A stretch of 64,000 nucleotides of DNA from Dyadobacter frigoris (GCF_005280585.1 NZ_SZVO01000004.1:248001-312000); one strand, 5' to 3'; counted from the first letter of the stretch, positions 44,678 through 54,478 are shown. The notes: generated from the sequence alone by a model not told the origin. Program-made: numbers and translations.

Positions 44678-46492
44678 TTAGTATAAGCTCGTAGCTGGCT
44701 GACTCCGAACCATGGCCAGATTATAGCTTTCTTCATAACGGGGTTCAATTTCTGACCAGCATAATTTTTCGACAGCTGTATTTTTTATATTGCTTCTGGG
44801 GATGAACTGGTTGTTAATGAAGTTTTGTATGAAATTATACAGCATTTCTGACAGTTGATAAGCAGCGCCTTCATCCGACTGGAATTTCCTGTCAAGAATG
44901 TGCATTTCTTTATCTTCGTGGTCCGGGATATTGGTTTGGATAAATTGTCCAAATCCGGAATGATTACTGACAATAGCCGGTGTTCCCAGGACAACAGACT
45001 CCATTGGTGCATATCCCCAGGGCTGGTACAGATCCGGGAAAATTCCTAAATGACACCCGGAAACAAACTCAGCATAATCCATTCCCAATAAGGAAGTTGC
45101 CCTTTCAATAAATTCGTTATGATATACCACTTTTACGGCAGAATTTTTACTATTGTCAAAACCAGCCTGACGACAGAAACCGGTGATTTCATCTTCATTT
45201 ATCAAATGATGCGTAGCTAGCGCCGGTAATTGTTTTTGCTTGAATCCGGCTACTGTACTTTTCCATGCTTGTATCAATTCATCGTCGAGAAGTTTATTTA
45301 TATCAGGTAATGCGGAACCTCCGTCATGTGTCACCGAGGCGTATATACGAGGGCCCAGTTTAGAGCTGATTTTGCGGCACAACTTCTGCATATGCTGATA
45401 TCGTGACCTGGCCTCGAATGCATCCGCTTTTACTGAATGATGCGGCCTGGGAGAAACAATAAACAGAATTACTGTAATCCCGGCATCAGCTTCCCGTAGC
45501 TTTTCATTGAGTTGTTCTATTGCTTTCAGTGTTATATCAAAACCTTTGTTTTTGTATTCGTAACGTCCCGAAGTGAATAAATATAAAGTTTTTCTTATAT
45601 CGAAATGATAACCTGGAAAGAATAGCCCCTTTACAAATTCATCAATCATGCTGCGATATTTTTGATGCTGCGCAAAGCTTTCGTGACTGGATCTTTGTTT
45701 TAAACTTAATCCGTTGGCAATGATGGAATCCGGATAGCGTCCTAGAAATATTTCGCATTCGGCGGCGCATTGCTGACTTACCGTAGTAAAAACATTAGCA
45801 TGAAGAGCGGCAGCTCTTTCTATTCCTGCCGGCGCCTCAACATTATAATGTGCGGCTTTTTCCTGAATATTATACGTATGAAGTTTATTATAAAAATCAT
45901 ATTCATTGGGAGCAAGATATCTTCCCAATACTGTGGCGTGTGCAGTGAAAATAGTAGCGATTTTGATTTTATCCTCATGAAGCTGTGGAAGACAACTTGC
46001 TGACATCCATTCGTGAAAGTGTGCTATTAAATCCTGGTCATCATTAGAAAATTTTCTAAGTGTAGTTAAGAAAATCCGGACTATTTCGCCAAAAGCAAGG
46101 ACCTGATCTGTGAGCGCATCCGCGCGGAGGGAAGAAATTTGATGATCATGCCAAAGTTTGGCTTTTACTTTATTGAGCTCTATTAGAGGACTATCCGGAT
46201 TAAATAAAATGACAAGCGGGCGGGTTGATTCCAAAAGCCAGTAACCTAAATGAATTTCATAACCCATTTCCCGCATAAGCAGTATTGTCTTACCGGCCGG
46301 GCAGTCGCCGGTTACGGTTACAGCTTTAAAATCCAGCTTGGAATTATTTGGGAAATAGGGGCCTAAAAGATAATAATTATCTTCCCTGGCATCCATCACA
46401 GCAGGAATTTTGGACTTAATGAAAGTATAAATCCCTCCGACTTGATTACAGATTTCCCATGCAACTTCAAATAAAATAGTGTTAAGTTTCAA
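44678..46492 (-). CDS. Glycogen synthase, eukaryotic-type GT3 family
   Basis: This 604-residue protein begins with LFEVAWEICNQVGGIYTFIKSK-type sequence and continues with HFHEWMSASCLPQL, FTAHATVLGRYLA, GIERAAALHANVFTTVSQ and SIIANGLSL, matching yeast and animal glycogen synthase (GT3, UDP-glucose-using) rather than bacterial GlgA (GT5, ADP-glucose). Later, YQPWGYAPMESVVLGTPAIV and SNHSGFG resemble the C-terminal nucleotide-binding half. It is shorter than the ~700-residue yeast enzymes and ends without their long phosphorylated tail. It extends alpha-1,4-glucan chains and is likely to work opposite GlgX. It is convergent with the partner-switch block, separated by about 100 bases including the hairpin repeat. 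Confidence 0.9.
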   Translation of the reverse strand: MKLNTILFEVAWEICNQVGGIYTFIKSKIPAVMDAREDNYYLLGPYFPNNSKLDFKAVTVTGDCPAGKTILLMREMGYEIHLGYWLLESTRPLVILFNPDSPLIELNKVKAKLWHDHQISSLRADALTDQVLAFGEIVRIFLTTLRKFSNDDQDLIAHFHEWMSASCLPQLHEDKIKIATIFTAHATVLGRYLAPNEYDFYNKLHTYNIQEKAAHYNVEAPAGIERAAALHANVFTTVSQQCAAECEIFLGRYPDSIIANGLSLKQRSSHESFAQHQKYRSMIDEFVKGLFFPGYHFDIRKTLYLFTSGRYEYKNKGFDITLKAIEQLNEKLREADAGITVILFIVSPRPHHSVKADAFEARSRYQHMQKLCRKISSKLGPRIYASVTHDGGSALPDINKLLDDELIQAWKSTVAGFKQKQLPALATHHLINEDEITGFCRQAGFDNSKNSAVKVVYHNEFIERATSLLGMDYAEFVSGCHLGIFPDLYQPWGYAPMESVVLGTPAIVSNHSGFGQFIQTNIPDHEDKEMHILDRKFQSDEGAAYQLSEMLYNFIQNFINNQFIPRSNIKNTAVEKLCWSEIEPRYEESYNLAMVRSQPATSLY

Positions 46493-46809
46493 AACGATGG
46501 AGGATAGAAAAAAGTTGAGTTTTCATAGAGGGTAAAAGTGCGTGATTGGAAAAATCAGTATTAAAAAAAGACGGATTTTGAAACGAAAATAATTACAATA
46601 ACAAATGGAATTATTACATAATAGTTTAAGCAGAAAAAATCGGCTTTGAAGTATCTAAAAGTGGGATTGAGATGAAATCGTTTTTTCTTATATCAGGAAT
46701 GACGTTCAGGGGAGATAAGTTTCGTCAGCGAATTTGTTTAAGTATACAAAAAGGCCCCCGGATAATCAGAATCCGGGAGCTACTTGAAAACGTATGTTTT
46801 TTGAATATA
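46493..46809. other. 317-base gap with only a terminator
   Basis: Apart from the minus-strand hairpin at 46754-46780, which belongs to the hydrolase gene, no coding frame or regulatory motif stands out. It also contains the promoter region of the GT3 synthase, but no clear TAnnTTTG match was identified. Confidence 0.5.
46754..46780 (-). terminator. Rho-independent-type terminator downstream of the alpha/beta hydrolase
   Basis: On the minus strand, GCTCCCGGAT and ATCCGGGGGC form a 10-base stem with one mismatch, followed by CTTTTTG. It lies 30 bases past the stop codon of the hydrolase gene that ends at 46810. Confidence 0.65.
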
Positions 46810-47715
46810 TTAGATAATAATATTGGCACCGTTTTGTACGGCATTTATGGCTTCTGCTGCGACCTCAGTATGAAGAGGTTTTCCTGCAATAAAACGGATT
46901 AAATCATCATTCAAACGTTCTTTTTCCGTGATGAACAATCCGTGCGGCGCATTTTCATAAACAATATATTCGGCAGCCGGCATGAGTTCAGATGTTTTTT
47001 TTCCGCTGACCTCAATAGGAACAGTTTTATCCGCGTCACCGTGAATGATTAAGGTTGGAACGTTAATTACTGCAAGATCTTCCCTGAAATCGGTTTCGCT
47101 GAATGCACGTATACATTTGCTTGTAGCACGGCCGGAAGCCTGCAAAGCCAGCACATTGTGCCAGGTTATAATTTCATCACTGACATTTGGGTTCAAAAAT
47201 GAATTTCCATAAAACCCTTTTGCAAATTCCGCTAAAAATTTCGGACGGTCGTCTTCTGTCGCGGTAACAAATTCGTCAAACATTTCCTTTGGAAGTCCGT
47301 CAGGGTTGTTGTCGGTTTTCAACATAAACGGGACAACAGAACTGATGAAAACTACTTTGGATATTCGTTTATCACCATATTTTGACATATAACGTGCCAC
47401 CTCACCACCGCCCATTGAAAAGCCGACAAGCGTTACGTCGTGGAGGTCAAGTTTTTCAAGTACAGCATTTAAATCGCCAGCCAGCGTGTCGTAATCGTAA
47501 CCATCCCAGGGTTTATCCGATTTGCCAAAACCACGACGATCATAAGCGATACAGCGCAAAAAATGCTTTGGAAGTACATTCAGTTGGTATTCCCACATCT
47601 CACTGCTCAAAGGCCACCCTGCAATCAGTACAACAGGCTTTCCTTGTCCGATATCCTGAACAAATAATTTAACTGATTTATCTGAATTTACGGAAGTTGA
47701 TTCTATGAAAGTCAT
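46810..47715 (-). CDS. Alpha/beta hydrolase (non-heme haloperoxidase/esterase-like)
   Basis: This 301-residue cytoplasmic protein has the alpha/beta-hydrolase fold. Its oxyanion/HGWP-like loop is LIAGWPLSSEMWEYQ, the nucleophile elbow is LVGFSMGGGEVAR (Ser100), the acid is Asp229 in IIHGDADKTVP, and the base is His258 in ENAPHGLF. The pattern YDRRGFGKSDKPWDGYDYDT is typical of cofactor-free chloroperoxidase and related esterases. It stands alone with its own terminators on both sides. Actual substrate unknown. Confidence 0.88.
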   Translation of the reverse strand: MTFIESTSVNSDKSVKLFVQDIGQGKPVVLIAGWPLSSEMWEYQLNVLPKHFLRCIAYDRRGFGKSDKPWDGYDYDTLAGDLNAVLEKLDLHDVTLVGFSMGGGEVARYMSKYGDKRISKVVFISSVVPFMLKTDNNPDGLPKEMFDEFVTATEDDRPKFLAEFAKGFYGNSFLNPNVSDEIITWHNVLALQASGRATSKCIRAFSETDFREDLAVINVPTLIIHGDADKTVPIEVSGKKTSELMPAAEYIVYENAPHGLFITEKERLNDDLIRFIAGKPLHTEVAAEAINAVQNGANIII

Positions 47716-47865
47716 AACGATTTGTGATTATTTGGATTGATAGTTTGATTAAGCGACTTGTTATCACTTGATACTGATCCAGCCGATTTTACCTTTATAA
47801 AATAATCGTTCCAAAAATTCAGGAAATTCGGAATTTCGTTTTTCTTATTACCAAATTACACAGTG

Positions 47866-47905
47866 AAAAAACCGCATGAAAGCCGAAGCTTCAATGCGGT
47901 TTTAT
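47866..47905. terminator. Hairpin terminator downstream of the T9SS pseudogene
   Basis: AAAAAACCGCAT at 47866-47877 pairs with ATGCGGTTTTA at 47894-47904, giving a stem flanked by A and T tracts on both strands. It lies 22 bases past the end of the pseudogene and upstream of the hydrolase gene. Confidence 0.65.
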
Positions 47906-47926
47906 TTTAGATAGGTATACGTAATG

Positions 47927-48842
47927 TTAGCGGCTGATCACAACTTTATAAGATTTGTTGTTGCCATCAATATAACGTAACGATACGATATAGGTCCCGG
48001 CCGGGAATCTGGAAACATCAATTACATCATTCAGTGTTTTTTCTGATTTGTATATAGATTGTCCCTTTACAGAAATAAGCTCAACAGCAGAAACTTTGTT
48101 CCAGTCCTTGACATTTAAAAACAGCTGATCAGAAACCGGATTTGGATAAAATGACGCCTGTATATTCGAATCGAAAGTCAGGCTACGAATTCGGCTATAT
48201 GCAAAAGTCTGATCCTTATCAATCATTTTCAGGCGGTAAAGATTTTCACCCTCCTCTGGATTTTCATCAGAAAACGAATATTTCAAGGTTGAAGAACTTT
48301 CTCCCTTCGCATATTTAGTACCAATGTTTATCCACCTTTTTCCATCCTGGCTACGCTCAATTTCAAACCGTTCACTGTTCGTTTCCATGGTTGTTTCCCA
48401 TTTTAAAGACGCTGAATTTCCTTCTTTGGTCGCTGTGAAAACGGAAGGTGTAACCGGAAGCGGTGTTACATTGATCGTAATAGACTGTGTTGAGGCAGAC
48501 GTGAATCCGCAGGACGTTGTGTCACTCACGCTTTTCAGTTCATAAACAAACTCCCCGCCCGGGTTGTTGGCTGGCTGGCTAAAGCCGTAGAGGCACTGCC
48601 AACGGTGGATGCCGTTTTCGTATCTCCGTTTAATGTGTATGAGAAAGTATAGGGTTTGATGCTGCCCGTTGCTGCAAAAGTAATGATTAGCATTGTACTG
48701 TTCTGGTCGGTACTTGCACTGCCGGTGATGGTTGCGGTGATATTGATGAAGATTATTTTCTACGGGTTTCGGCAGAGGCAAACGCACTACTTATGCTGCT
48801 AACACTGAGTGCTGTACAGAAAATAAAATTACTTCTTTTCAT
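47927..48842 (-). pseudogene. Frameshifted secreted protein with T9SS type A sorting domain
   Basis: Three reading frames each hold part of one secreted protein. From an ATG at 48842 there is a good signal peptide (MKRSNFIFCTALSVSSISSA, cleaved near AFASA) that meets a stop at about 48753-48755. A second frame over about 48760-48560 gives a beta-sandwich segment (ITATITGSASTDQNSTMLII ... GSIKPYTFSYTLNG). A third frame from about 48570 to 47927 gives GGEFVYELKSVSDTTSCGFT, a fibronectin-like region, and a complete C-terminal sorting domain (FYPNPVSDQLFL to GTYIVSLRYIDG, ending KVVISR). At least two frameshifts are therefore needed. The intact ancestor was an exported, type IX-secreted, surface-attached protein. 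A 286-codon frame with a GTG start joins only the last part and is not a real protein start. Confidence 0.75.
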
Positions 48843-49340
48843 CAGGTAAAAAATATATTCAAATAGAGATGCTTCCATTTGGGTAATAAAAAGGATTTTT
48901 TTTATTACTGGTCAATCGAATAAGTTTTATTGACTTCTGAAATTAGTAAAAGTTTGTAACTTTTAAGTCGCAGGGTAGTGCATTATTTCGAAATCCTGGT
49001 ATTGAATAATCACCCCGATTTATTTGGTTTCTTCAATTATTTTATAGTTAATAATTTTATTATAAGTGTATTATAGATTTAGGTCATGTTTTTTTGGGGC
49101 TTTGTATTGTTTTCAACTAATTTATATTTCGGTTACATTGTTATTAGAAACAGGATCAAAATTGTTTGATAATTATAAACGAGCTCTTTTATTACCCCTA
49201 CATTATATTTTGTTTAAAAAGTGAATAAAAAAAGAAAAAATTGTATCTTACAATTAAGATGTTTAGTAATACTATATTTTGAATAGTAAAAGTGTGCTTT
49301 ATAAAAATATAAGTTAGATTTTTACTCAAATTTTCAAGAC
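48843..49340. other. 498-base AT-rich gap
   Basis: No gene, RNA or clear repeat is visible. The stretch is strongly AT-rich with several near-matches to Bacteroidota promoters (for example TATATTTTG around 49205 and 49271) but none with both boxes well placed. It separates the divergent T9SS pseudogene and the Crp-like regulator. Confidence 0.45.
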
Positions 49341-49907
49341 TTGGAAAATCTTTACATCTATATAAAAAACACAGCAAACTTATCGGAGAAGGGGTGGAGT
49401 GCCTTAAAAAAGGTTCTGAACATCAGGCACTTTAAAAAGGGTGAATATTTATTGAAAAGCGGGGAAGTAAGCAACTCTCTTTTTTATATTGAAACTGGTT
49501 ATTGCAGAGCATATTATGATTATGGTGATCAAATGATCAATACTAATTTTTACTTTGAAAATGAGTTTGCCACCAATATTAGAAGTATGAAACTTGGCAT
49601 AGGATCGGAATATTTTATCCAGGCCGACGAAGATATTGAAGCAGTGGTTTTTGACAAGGACAAACTATATGATCTTTTCAGCCGGTCGGTTGAGGTTGAT
49701 ACCATGGGCAGAAAGCTGATGGAAGGAATTTTGGGAAGACAGGAAGAACAAGCTTACATTTTTAAGCTGCATACCGCGAGGGAACGGTATGACTATATGT
49801 GTAAAATTCAGCCGAAAATTCTTGAAAGAATACCGCTGATTCATATCGCTTCTTATCTGGGTATCAGTTTAGATACGCTGAGAAATATTCATAATGCTGA
49901 GAAATAA
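49341..49907 (+). CDS. Crp/Fnr-family regulator (cNMP-binding-like) with TTG start
   Basis: This 188-residue protein starts at TTG (49341) because no ATG lies near the domain start. Residues about 15-125 form a cyclic-nucleotide-binding-like beta-roll (FKKGEYLLKSGEVSNSLFYI, GYCRAYY). The C-terminus has a short helix-turn-helix, IPLIHIASYLGISLDTLRNI, as in many Bacteroidota Crp/Fnr-like regulators. The residues that bind the cAMP phosphate in CRP are not evident, so the ligand may differ. No adjacent gene on the same strand indicates its target. Confidence 0.82.
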   Translation: MENLYIYIKNTANLSEKGWSALKKVLNIRHFKKGEYLLKSGEVSNSLFYIETGYCRAYYDYGDQMINTNFYFENEFATNIRSMKLGIGSEYFIQADEDIEAVVFDKDKLYDLFSRSVEVDTMGRKLMEGILGRQEEQAYIFKLHTARERYDYMCKIQPKILERIPLIHIASYLGISLDTLRNIHNAEK

Positions 49908-49992
49908 TCCATTTTATCCGGCGTGACTTTGCAGATAAGTTTACGAATAGAAATTTTCATTCTCAGATTTGCCCTTATTATTACTTGCTGAA

Positions 49993-52563
49993 TTATACAT
50001 CCTGACGTAAAACTTCCAAAGGCGATTTTGACAAAATTCCTCTGCTATTGATAAGTCCAATAATGACAGTAAGTGATGAAACCAGTATAAACAATATCAG
50101 CACCGGCAAAAGCTCAGGTTTAAATTCTGTTTCAAAAGTGAATTTCGCAAGTGCCCAACTGCTGATAAGTGCCAGTAAAATTCCAGTTAAAGATGCCATA
50201 GCGCCAAGGAAAAAATATTCCAGTGCGGTAATTGCAAATATTTGTTTTCTGCTCGCTCCCAATGTTCTCAACAAAACACTCTCCTGTAATCGCTGATATT
50301 TACTGATCAGTACCGACGAAATCAATACCACTATTCCGGTCAGGATACTAAAACCGGCCATAAACCTGATCACAAAACCAATTTTATTAAAAAGATCGTC
50401 GATCACTTTTAAAACCAGCGCAAGGTCGATGATAGAAATATTTGGAAATTTTTGTACCAATACCTGTTGGAATCTTGCAGAAACCTGGGCAGACGGTACA
50501 TGGGTTAAAAGCACGTGAAACTGAGGCGCATCTTCCAGTACTCCTGTTGGAAAAACGACGAGAAAATTGGTCTGCACTTCTGCCCAGTTTACGTCGCGGG
50601 TACTTGCTGCATATGTTTGCATAATGGTACCCTGGACGTTAAAAACAAGTGTATCACCCAAAGCAATATTACTTCGTTTGGCAAAACCTTCTTCCACAGA
50701 AACAGGGATTAATTGAGACTTGGGATCATATTTACCAATCCATTCACCCTGCACAATTTTTTCGGATGACGTAAGAGAATCCCGGAATGTAACACGATAT
50801 TCTCTTCCAAAAATACGGCGTGATTGTTCTTTGGATGTATCACTTTCAATCGTGGCGGCACTTCTGGAATTTACCTGTTCAAGGCGCATATTGATAATAG
50901 CGACCGTTTCATTGACCGGAAGTCCTTCCTGTTTTGCAAGTGCAATCACCGCGTCTTTCTGACCCGACTGAATGTCAAATAAAACAATATTAGGTTTATT
51001 TCCACTTGACGATAATTTGACCCGGTTCAAAAGAATTGTCTGTGTGAAAAATAAAGTGCAGATAAACAAAGTACCAAGTCCAATTGCGACAATCAGGATG
51101 ATCGTCTGATTATTTGGCCGGAAAAGATTGGCGAGTCCCTGGCGCCATAGATAGCTCCACGAAGTGGGGAAAAATTTGCGAACCAGCCACATAAGTAGTG
51201 ACGCCATTCCGGTTAGGATAATAAACGAGGCCAGGATTCCAGCTGTAAAGGAAAGTGCCTGGATCCAGTTCTGTGTCTGAAGATAAGAGAATCCAAAAAT
51301 GAAGCCGATGATCAGAACGTATACAATCCAGATTACCGGATCTCTTTGTGATTTTCCGGTATCAGCTGTATTGCGAAGGACATTGAGCGGAGAAATTTTC
51401 CGGATGGAAACCAAAGGAGGCATCGCAAAAAGAATTGAAATGATTAATCCAATACCAATTCCTTGTCCGATTGCCGGCCATGACAAACCCGTTGTCAGTT
51501 CAAATGGAAGGAAATCTTTGATGACAATTGGTAAAAACTGCTGAATAACACTTCCCAGAATAGCGCCTAAAATGGAACCAAAAAGTCCGATTCCTGCAAT
51601 CTGGATGAGATAAATTAGAAATGCCTGATATCCTTTAACACCGAGACAACGTAGAATCGCGATGGAATTCAGTTTTTCCCTGATGTAAATATGAACCGCG
51701 CTGGCGACGCCTATACAGCCGAGAAGTAAGGCGATAAAACCGACCAAAGCAAGAAACTGCGTAAGGTCTTTGAAAGATCTTCCGGTATCTTCTTTCTGGC
51801 TTTGAACCGTTTTATGATCAAGATCGGCCGCGTCAAATCTTGATTCCAGCGACTTGACCAATTTTTCAACATCTGTTTTTGGAGCAAATTTGATATAGGT
51901 ACGGTAAGCGATCCGGCTTCCTTTTTGCATCAAACCGGTTTGGTCCAAATACTTCATTGGAATATAAACCGATGGCGCAACGGAGCTTGTCAGACCCGTT
52001 TGTCCGGGAGCTTTTAACAACACACCAGCAATGGCAAAAGTCACTTCACCCACTTTAATAGAATCACCTACTTTGGCTTCATATTGCAGCATCAATGTCT
52101 GGTCTACTAACGCCTCTTTTCCATTTCTAAATGTTTTTCCCGCGCTCAGAGGAGAGGTTTCCAGGTCACCATAAAAAGGAAAATCACCTTCCAGCGCTTT
52201 CACCTGCGCCAAGCGGTTTCCATTGTTTTTTGTAAATAAAATCATCGAAGCAAAACTTCTTTCTTCCGAACGTTTTATGCCTAATGAATCTACCAGTTTT
52301 TTTACTTTTCCGGTTACCGGCTTGTTTCCTGAAAGTTGAAGGTCTGCTCCCAAAAGTGTGGCAGCCTGACTATCAATATTTTGTCTGAGATTATCGCCCA
52401 AGGAATATATCGCTACCAAAGCCGCGATGCCTAACACGATGGACGACACAAATAAAAGCAACCGGGAACGGTTTCGTCTGCTATCACGCCAGGCCATTTT
52501 TAAGAGCCAGGGAAGGTTTAGGCCTTGTTTTATATCTTCAGGTGATGTTTCTGATGGGATCAT
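49993..52563 (-). CDS. FtsX-like ABC transporter permease (YbbP-type)
   Basis: This 856-residue protein is considerably longer than MacB-type permeases and matches the YbbP layout. It has a first membrane helix at about 35-57 (SRLLLFVSSIVLGIAALVAI), a large extracytoplasmic domain, a cluster of membrane helices at about 265-420, a second cluster around 430-510, another soluble domain, and three final helices (about 725-850). It lies downstream of the ATPase gene, 45 bases apart. In E. coli YbbA-YbbP with the lipase TesA forms a complex thought to extract hydrophobic compounds from the membrane. The same three genes are adjacent here. Confidence 0.88.
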   Translation of the reverse strand: MIPSETSPEDIKQGLNLPWLLKMAWRDSRRNRSRLLLFVSSIVLGIAALVAIYSLGDNLRQNIDSQAATLLGADLQLSGNKPVTGKVKKLVDSLGIKRSEERSFASMILFTKNNGNRLAQVKALEGDFPFYGDLETSPLSAGKTFRNGKEALVDQTLMLQYEAKVGDSIKVGEVTFAIAGVLLKAPGQTGLTSSVAPSVYIPMKYLDQTGLMQKGSRIAYRTYIKFAPKTDVEKLVKSLESRFDAADLDHKTVQSQKEDTGRSFKDLTQFLALVGFIALLLGCIGVASAVHIYIREKLNSIAILRCLGVKGYQAFLIYLIQIAGIGLFGSILGAILGSVIQQFLPIVIKDFLPFELTTGLSWPAIGQGIGIGLIISILFAMPPLVSIRKISPLNVLRNTADTGKSQRDPVIWIVYVLIIGFIFGFSYLQTQNWIQALSFTAGILASFIILTGMASLLMWLVRKFFPTSWSYLWRQGLANLFRPNNQTIILIVAIGLGTLFICTLFFTQTILLNRVKLSSSGNKPNIVLFDIQSGQKDAVIALAKQEGLPVNETVAIINMRLEQVNSRSAATIESDTSKEQSRRIFGREYRVTFRDSLTSSEKIVQGEWIGKYDPKSQLIPVSVEEGFAKRSNIALGDTLVFNVQGTIMQTYAASTRDVNWAEVQTNFLVVFPTGVLEDAPQFHVLLTHVPSAQVSARFQQVLVQKFPNISIIDLALVLKVIDDLFNKIGFVIRFMAGFSILTGIVVLISSVLISKYQRLQESVLLRTLGASRKQIFAITALEYFFLGAMASLTGILLALISSWALAKFTFETEFKPELLPVLILFILVSSLTVIIGLINSRGILSKSPLEVLRQDV

Positions 52564-52608
52564 TTTGTATCAAATTCACTATAAAAGGAAATGAAAGAAC
52601 TCAGGTTT

Positions 52609-53298
52609 TTAGATAATCAGGCCAGGTGTATCTGAAATGATTTTCCCTCCTTTTATTTTAATGATTCTTTGTGTTTTTGCAGCAAGTTCAAGGTCGTGCG
52701 TTACTACTACGAGTGTCGTTCCCGCTTCTTTATTAAGGTCGAAAAGCAGTTTTACTACTTTTTCGCTCGTTTCCGCATCAAGGTTTCCGGTTGGTTCATC
52801 AGCAAATAAAATTTGTGGTTTATTTGAAAATGCCCTCGCCAGGGAAACACGCTGCTGCTCACCGCCGCTGAGTTGGGTAGGATAGTGGTGGCTCCGGTCG
52901 GCAAGTCCAACTTTATCCAGCAAATCCAGCGCCCTTGGTTTTATATTCTTTTCTCCTCGAAGTTCAAGCGGTACCATCACATTTTCCAATGCCGTCAAAG
53001 TTGGCATGAGCTGAAAGTTTTGAAAAATGAAACCCACGTATTTATTTCTGACAGCAGCTAGTTGGTCTTCGCTCAATCCATCCAGACGTGTTTCGTGCAA
53101 TTCCACTTTACCGGAAGTTGACCGGTCTAAACCTGCACATAAGCCCAAAAGTGTGGTTTTCCCACTTCCGGATGGTCCGACAATGGACATCGTTGAGCCA
53201 GCTTCAACAGAAAAAGTGATATTATCCAGTACTGTCAGTGACCTGTCGCCACTTTGATATATTTTACTTACCTGATCAAGATTCAGTATCGTATTCAT
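52609..53298 (-). CDS. ABC transporter ATP-binding protein (YbbA/LolD-like)
   Basis: The start is set at 53298 (229 residues, MNTILNLDQVSKIYQ), as the upstream in-frame extension from 53355 is Arg/Lys-rich and unlike the family. Walker A is GPSGSGKTTLLG, the signature is LSGGEQQRVSLARA, Walker B is ILFADEPTG and the switch is VVVTHD. Short length and family motifs match the MacB/LolD/YbbA class that powers FtsX-type permeases by mechanotransmission. Its partner permease follows on the same strand, and the TesA-like gene starts divergently 202 bases away. Confidence 0.92.
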   Translation of the reverse strand: MNTILNLDQVSKIYQSGDRSLTVLDNITFSVEAGSTMSIVGPSGSGKTTLLGLCAGLDRSTSGKVELHETRLDGLSEDQLAAVRNKYVGFIFQNFQLMPTLTALENVMVPLELRGEKNIKPRALDLLDKVGLADRSHHYPTQLSGGEQQRVSLARAFSNKPQILFADEPTGNLDAETSEKVVKLLFDLNKEAGTTLVVVTHDLELAAKTQRIIKIKGGKIISDTPGLII

Positions 53299-53500
53299 TA
53301 AATTTTTCGTTGTTAAGGTTTTTCCGGGACCATGACGGCGTGATCTTTGTATCAAATAATCGAACCTGGTTACCTGACAGGAAATATAAAGTATTAATAT
53401 TATATTTTTACATGTTGATTGCAGCCAATACCAAAAATAGGCGGTATTAAATTGTATTTAAACCAAAATCAAAAAAGCTTAAACCGATAGTACCTGACTT

Positions 53501-54181
53501 ATGAACAACCTATTTTCAATCGCACGATTATTCATTTTAATAATAGTATTGGCCGCTTGTGACGGTAATAAAAAAACTGAACCAACTGAATCGGATAAAT
53601 CCTCAAAAGAAGCGACAGTCAAAAAAGGTAAAAAAACGATTTTGTTTTTTGGTAACAGCCTTACTGCCGGATATGGTCTGGACGATCCTTCGAAAAGTTT
53701 TGCCAGTTTGACACAAAAACGAATTGATTCTCTTGGATTAGATTATAAAGTAGTAAATGGTGGCGTAAGCGGCGAAACCACCGCAGGAGGAAATAGCCGC
53801 GTAGACTGGATTTTAAAGCAACCAGTCGATGTTTTTATACTTGAATTGGGTGGTAATGACGGACTGCGCGGAATCCCGGTAAGCGAAACCAAAAAGAATT
53901 TGCAAGCCATTCTTGACAAAGTAAAAGCAAAATATCCGGATGCGAAACTGGTATTGGCGGGGATGCAAATGCCGCCGAGCATGGGTAAAAAATATACTAT
54001 GGAGTTTAGAAATGTTTATACGGATATTGCCGCCGCGAATAAACTTACGTTGATACCTTTTCTTTTGCAGGGAGTTGGCGGAGAAGCAAAATTAAATCAG
54101 CAGGATGGAATTCACCCAAGTGTGGAAGGACATAAAATAGTGGCAGAAACGGTCTGGAAATCGCTGAAAGATATTTTATAA
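53501..54181 (+). CDS. SGNH/GDSL hydrolase lipoprotein, TesA-type arylesterase/lysophospholipase
   Basis: This 226-residue protein has a lipoprotein signal ending in LAAC (Cys20) and a Lys/Thr/Glu-rich linker before the SGNH domain. Catalytic blocks are visible: Ser53 in FFGNSLTAGYGL, Gly91 in GVSGETT, Asn119 in LGGNDGLRG, and Asp202/His205 in DGIHPS. The layout matches TesA (protease I/lysophospholipase L1), here anchored as a lipoprotein instead of being soluble in the periplasm. It is divergent from the YbbA/YbbP-type transporter genes, the same genomic partnership as tesA-ybbAP in E. coli. Confidence 0.9.
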   Translation: MNNLFSIARLFILIIVLAACDGNKKTEPTESDKSSKEATVKKGKKTILFFGNSLTAGYGLDDPSKSFASLTQKRIDSLGLDYKVVNGGVSGETTAGGNSRVDWILKQPVDVFILELGGNDGLRGIPVSETKKNLQAILDKVKAKYPDAKLVLAGMQMPPSMGKKYTMEFRNVYTDIAAANKLTLIPFLLQGVGGEAKLNQQDGIHPSVEGHKIVAETVWKSLKDIL

Positions 54182-54193
54182 AAACTTTGGGAA

Positions 54194-54478
54194 TCAGACA
54201 GGTTTGATGATTTTCCAAAGTTCAAGTTTGGCTTCCATGATTTCCTTTTTCGAAATATAATTGTCAAACGAATCGTGTTTTGTAGTGTTTTTGAATTTCG
54301 GTTTGATAACCCTGGTAATGTATTCACTGTCGCTGAAAGGATCAATCCAGCGATCAGATTCCACCTCACGAAGGAATATAGAATATCCCCAATTTGATTT
54401 ATTAAGATGAACATATAACCAAACTGATACTTTAACCCGGCTCCCGTCCTTACGTTTAAATATCTTTTCGTGCGTCAT
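54194..54478 (-). CDS. Hypothetical protein, 94 residues
   Basis: This 94-residue basic protein has no signal peptide and no recognised domain: it starts THEKIFKRKDGSRVKVSVWL and ends AKLELWKIIKPV. Amino-acid composition and lack of any competing frame suggest a genuine gene. It lies convergent to the TesA-like gene (12 bases apart) and 39 bases downstream of another 94-residue protein on the same strand, so the two may be co-transcribed. Confidence 0.6.
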   Translation of the reverse strand: MTHEKIFKRKDGSRVKVSVWLYVHLNKSNWGYSIFLREVESDRWIDPFSDSEYITRVIKPKFKNTTKHDSFDNYISKKEIMEAKLELWKIIKPV

